This document shows, one piece after another, positions 6,763 through 7,568 of a DNA stretch of 7,568 bases. Origin of the DNA: DATKMS01 sp041497995 (lineage in GTDB: Bacteria; Desulfobacterota; Binatia; HRBIN30). The notes beneath the pieces are model-generated. The model was not told the origin of the DNA, searched no databases, and saw nothing but the letters and a program-made list of their open reading frames with translations. The stretch is from the NCBI GenBank assembly GCA_041497995.1, contig JBGQHM010000329.1:1-7568 (forward strand). The letters run 5' to 3'. Made by a program: the position numbers and the translations under genes. Positions within the stretch are counted from its first letter, which is position 1, and the number at the start of each line of letters is the position of its first letter.

Positions 6763-6770
6763 GGAGGGAG
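6763..6770 (+). promoter_or_regulatory. Ribosome-binding site for the PPC-like gene
   Basis: GGAGGGAG lies just before ATG 6775; GGAGG ends 7 bases upstream. A strong signal that supports the start, in a 23-base gap after the cohesin/dockerin gene. Confidence 0.65.
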
Positions 6771-6774
6771 AGCA

Positions 6775-7568
6775 ATGAGAGCGAGAATCACTACGCAGCG
6801 AGATGTCACAACTCTCTGGCGCGCCGCTGGGCCTTGGGTCGCGTTTGCGATCGCAGTCGCGGCGTCGTGCGGCCTGATGCCGCGACCGGCAATGGCGGAT
6901 GAGTTCCTCGCCTGCGGAGTTCCTACGACGCGTCATCTCCAGATGGGGATCACGGACAAATACATCCCGGAAGCGTCGTCCGAGTTGCCGCTCATCGCCG
7001 ACGTCACCGACATTGGTGGCACCATCGGCCTGCTCCAGCTGACACCGCTGATCTTTTGCGGCATTTGCCCCTTCTGTCCCCCGTGCCCCTCAAGCTGCGA
7101 GGGGAGTATCGCGTTTCCGGCGAGCCCAACCCCGCTCGCCGTGTCCGACTGCGTCGGCAGTAATACAGGGGACTACACCATCGAGTTCAACATCGTGGCG
7201 CAGAGCCCTGAGAACTGCGGCAGACATCTCTCGTGCGGCACCGCACCCAACGACACCGTCCTGAGCGTTCTCGGAGAGGTTGACGCGTACACTTTTGATG
7301 GCGTGAGCGGGCAACAAATATCGCTGACGGCCGCCGCTACGAGCGACACCATCAGCAGCCTGCGCATGCGCCTGTTTTCTCCCAAAGGTGATCTGCAGAA
7401 CGATTCCTGCAGCGGCACCCTGACGTATGACGTGCCGAGCACAGGAACCTACACCGTGTTGGTCAGTGCGTGTGTCGCCCCCGCAACCGGATCGTACACC
7501 ATCGTCTGGCAAACGCTGCCCGCGTGCCCCGCGTTGTCGGCCCCCGCGTTCGCTTACGTGACCCATTC
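6775..7568 (+). CDS. Secreted Cys-rich protein with PPC-like domains, N-terminal part (runs off the right edge)
   Basis: No stop occurs before the window ends; 264 residues are visible. A signal peptide with a long n-region ends near residue 41 (PAMA then DE). Residues 95-108 are strikingly Cys-rich: C95, C98, C101, C104 and C108, with Pro and Ile/Phe between them. Residues about 162-247 look like a bacterial pre-peptidase C-terminal (PPC) beta-sandwich (GEVDAYTFDGVSGQQISL, MRLFSPKGDL, then YDVPSTGTYTVLVSA and TGSYTIVWQ). An earlier stretch (108-140) repeats its end: C-x-G-[ST], then VSDCV, then TGDYTIEF, suggesting a partial or worn first copy. The last residues (AFAYVTH) look like the first strand of a YVTN-type beta-propeller repeat, but too little is seen. 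Probably secreted or cell-surface; function not known. Co-transcribed with the genes upstream. Confidence 0.7.
   Translation, partial: MRARITTQRDVTTLWRAAGPWVAFAIAVAASCGLMPRPAMADEFLACGVPTTRHLQMGITDKYIPEASSELPLIADVTDIGGTIGLLQLTPLIFCGICPFCPPCPSSCEGSIAFPASPTPLAVSDCVGSNTGDYTIEFNIVAQSPENCGRHLSCGTAPNDTVLSVLGEVDAYTFDGVSGQQISLTAAATSDTISSLRMRLFSPKGDLQNDSCSGTLTYDVPSTGTYTVLVSACVAPATGSYTIVWQTLPACPALSAPAFAYVTH

Noticed and set aside
5981..6775. 264-codon minus-strand open frame opposite the cohesin/dockerin gene
   Set aside because: It is antisense to a gene with strong paralogy to its neighbour, and has no domain.
1..7568. CRISPR arrays, tRNA or rRNA genes, insertion sequences
   Set aside because: No regularly spaced repeats, tRNA-like folds, transposase frames or terminal inverted repeats were seen.

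Overview
This is a high-GC window (roughly two thirds G+C by eye) with dense gene packing. It comes from a Gram-negative bacterium: there is a beta-barrel outer-membrane protein ending in Phe, several Sec-type signal peptides, and a Cys-containing MYXO-CTERM-like sorting tail. Together with dockerin-like, cohesin-like and PPC-like secreted domains, this points to a myxobacterial, deltaproteobacterial or Binatota-like lineage. That taxonomic guess is inference; there is no rRNA or marker gene here.

Layout. Positions 1-185 hold the tail of an unidentified gene on the + strand. It converges on a two-gene minus-strand operon: a membrane-anchored caspase-like (C14) protein with a FlgO/TolB-N-like domain and an NTF2-like tail (3375 to 1492), then an outer-membrane barrel protein (1516 to 284) whose GTG start lies inside the end of the caspase gene. 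A 234-bp divergent intergenic region (3376-3609) separates this from a tightly packed + strand operon. That operon encodes an atypical ECF-like sigma factor (3610-4611), an anti-sigma factor with two zinc-finger motifs, one membrane segment and a periplasmic SH3-like domain (4608-5399), two tandem paralogous cohesin-like secreted proteins (5412-6074 and 6071-6751), and the start of a large secreted protein with PPC-like domains that runs off the right edge (6775 onward).

How the genes may work together. Two junctions in the plus operon are 4-base stop/start overlaps (ATGA and GTGA) and the others are 12 and 23 bases, so the genes look co-transcribed. A reasonable model is a self-regulated cell-surface module. 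The sigma/anti-sigma pair would sense the envelope and drive expression of exported proteins. The first cohesin-like protein would be held in the envelope by its Cys/TM/Arg tail, and the second carries a dockerin-type calcium loop. The divergent caspase-like protein and barrel could be part of the same response. No experiment or database search supports this model; it rests on domain content and gene order.
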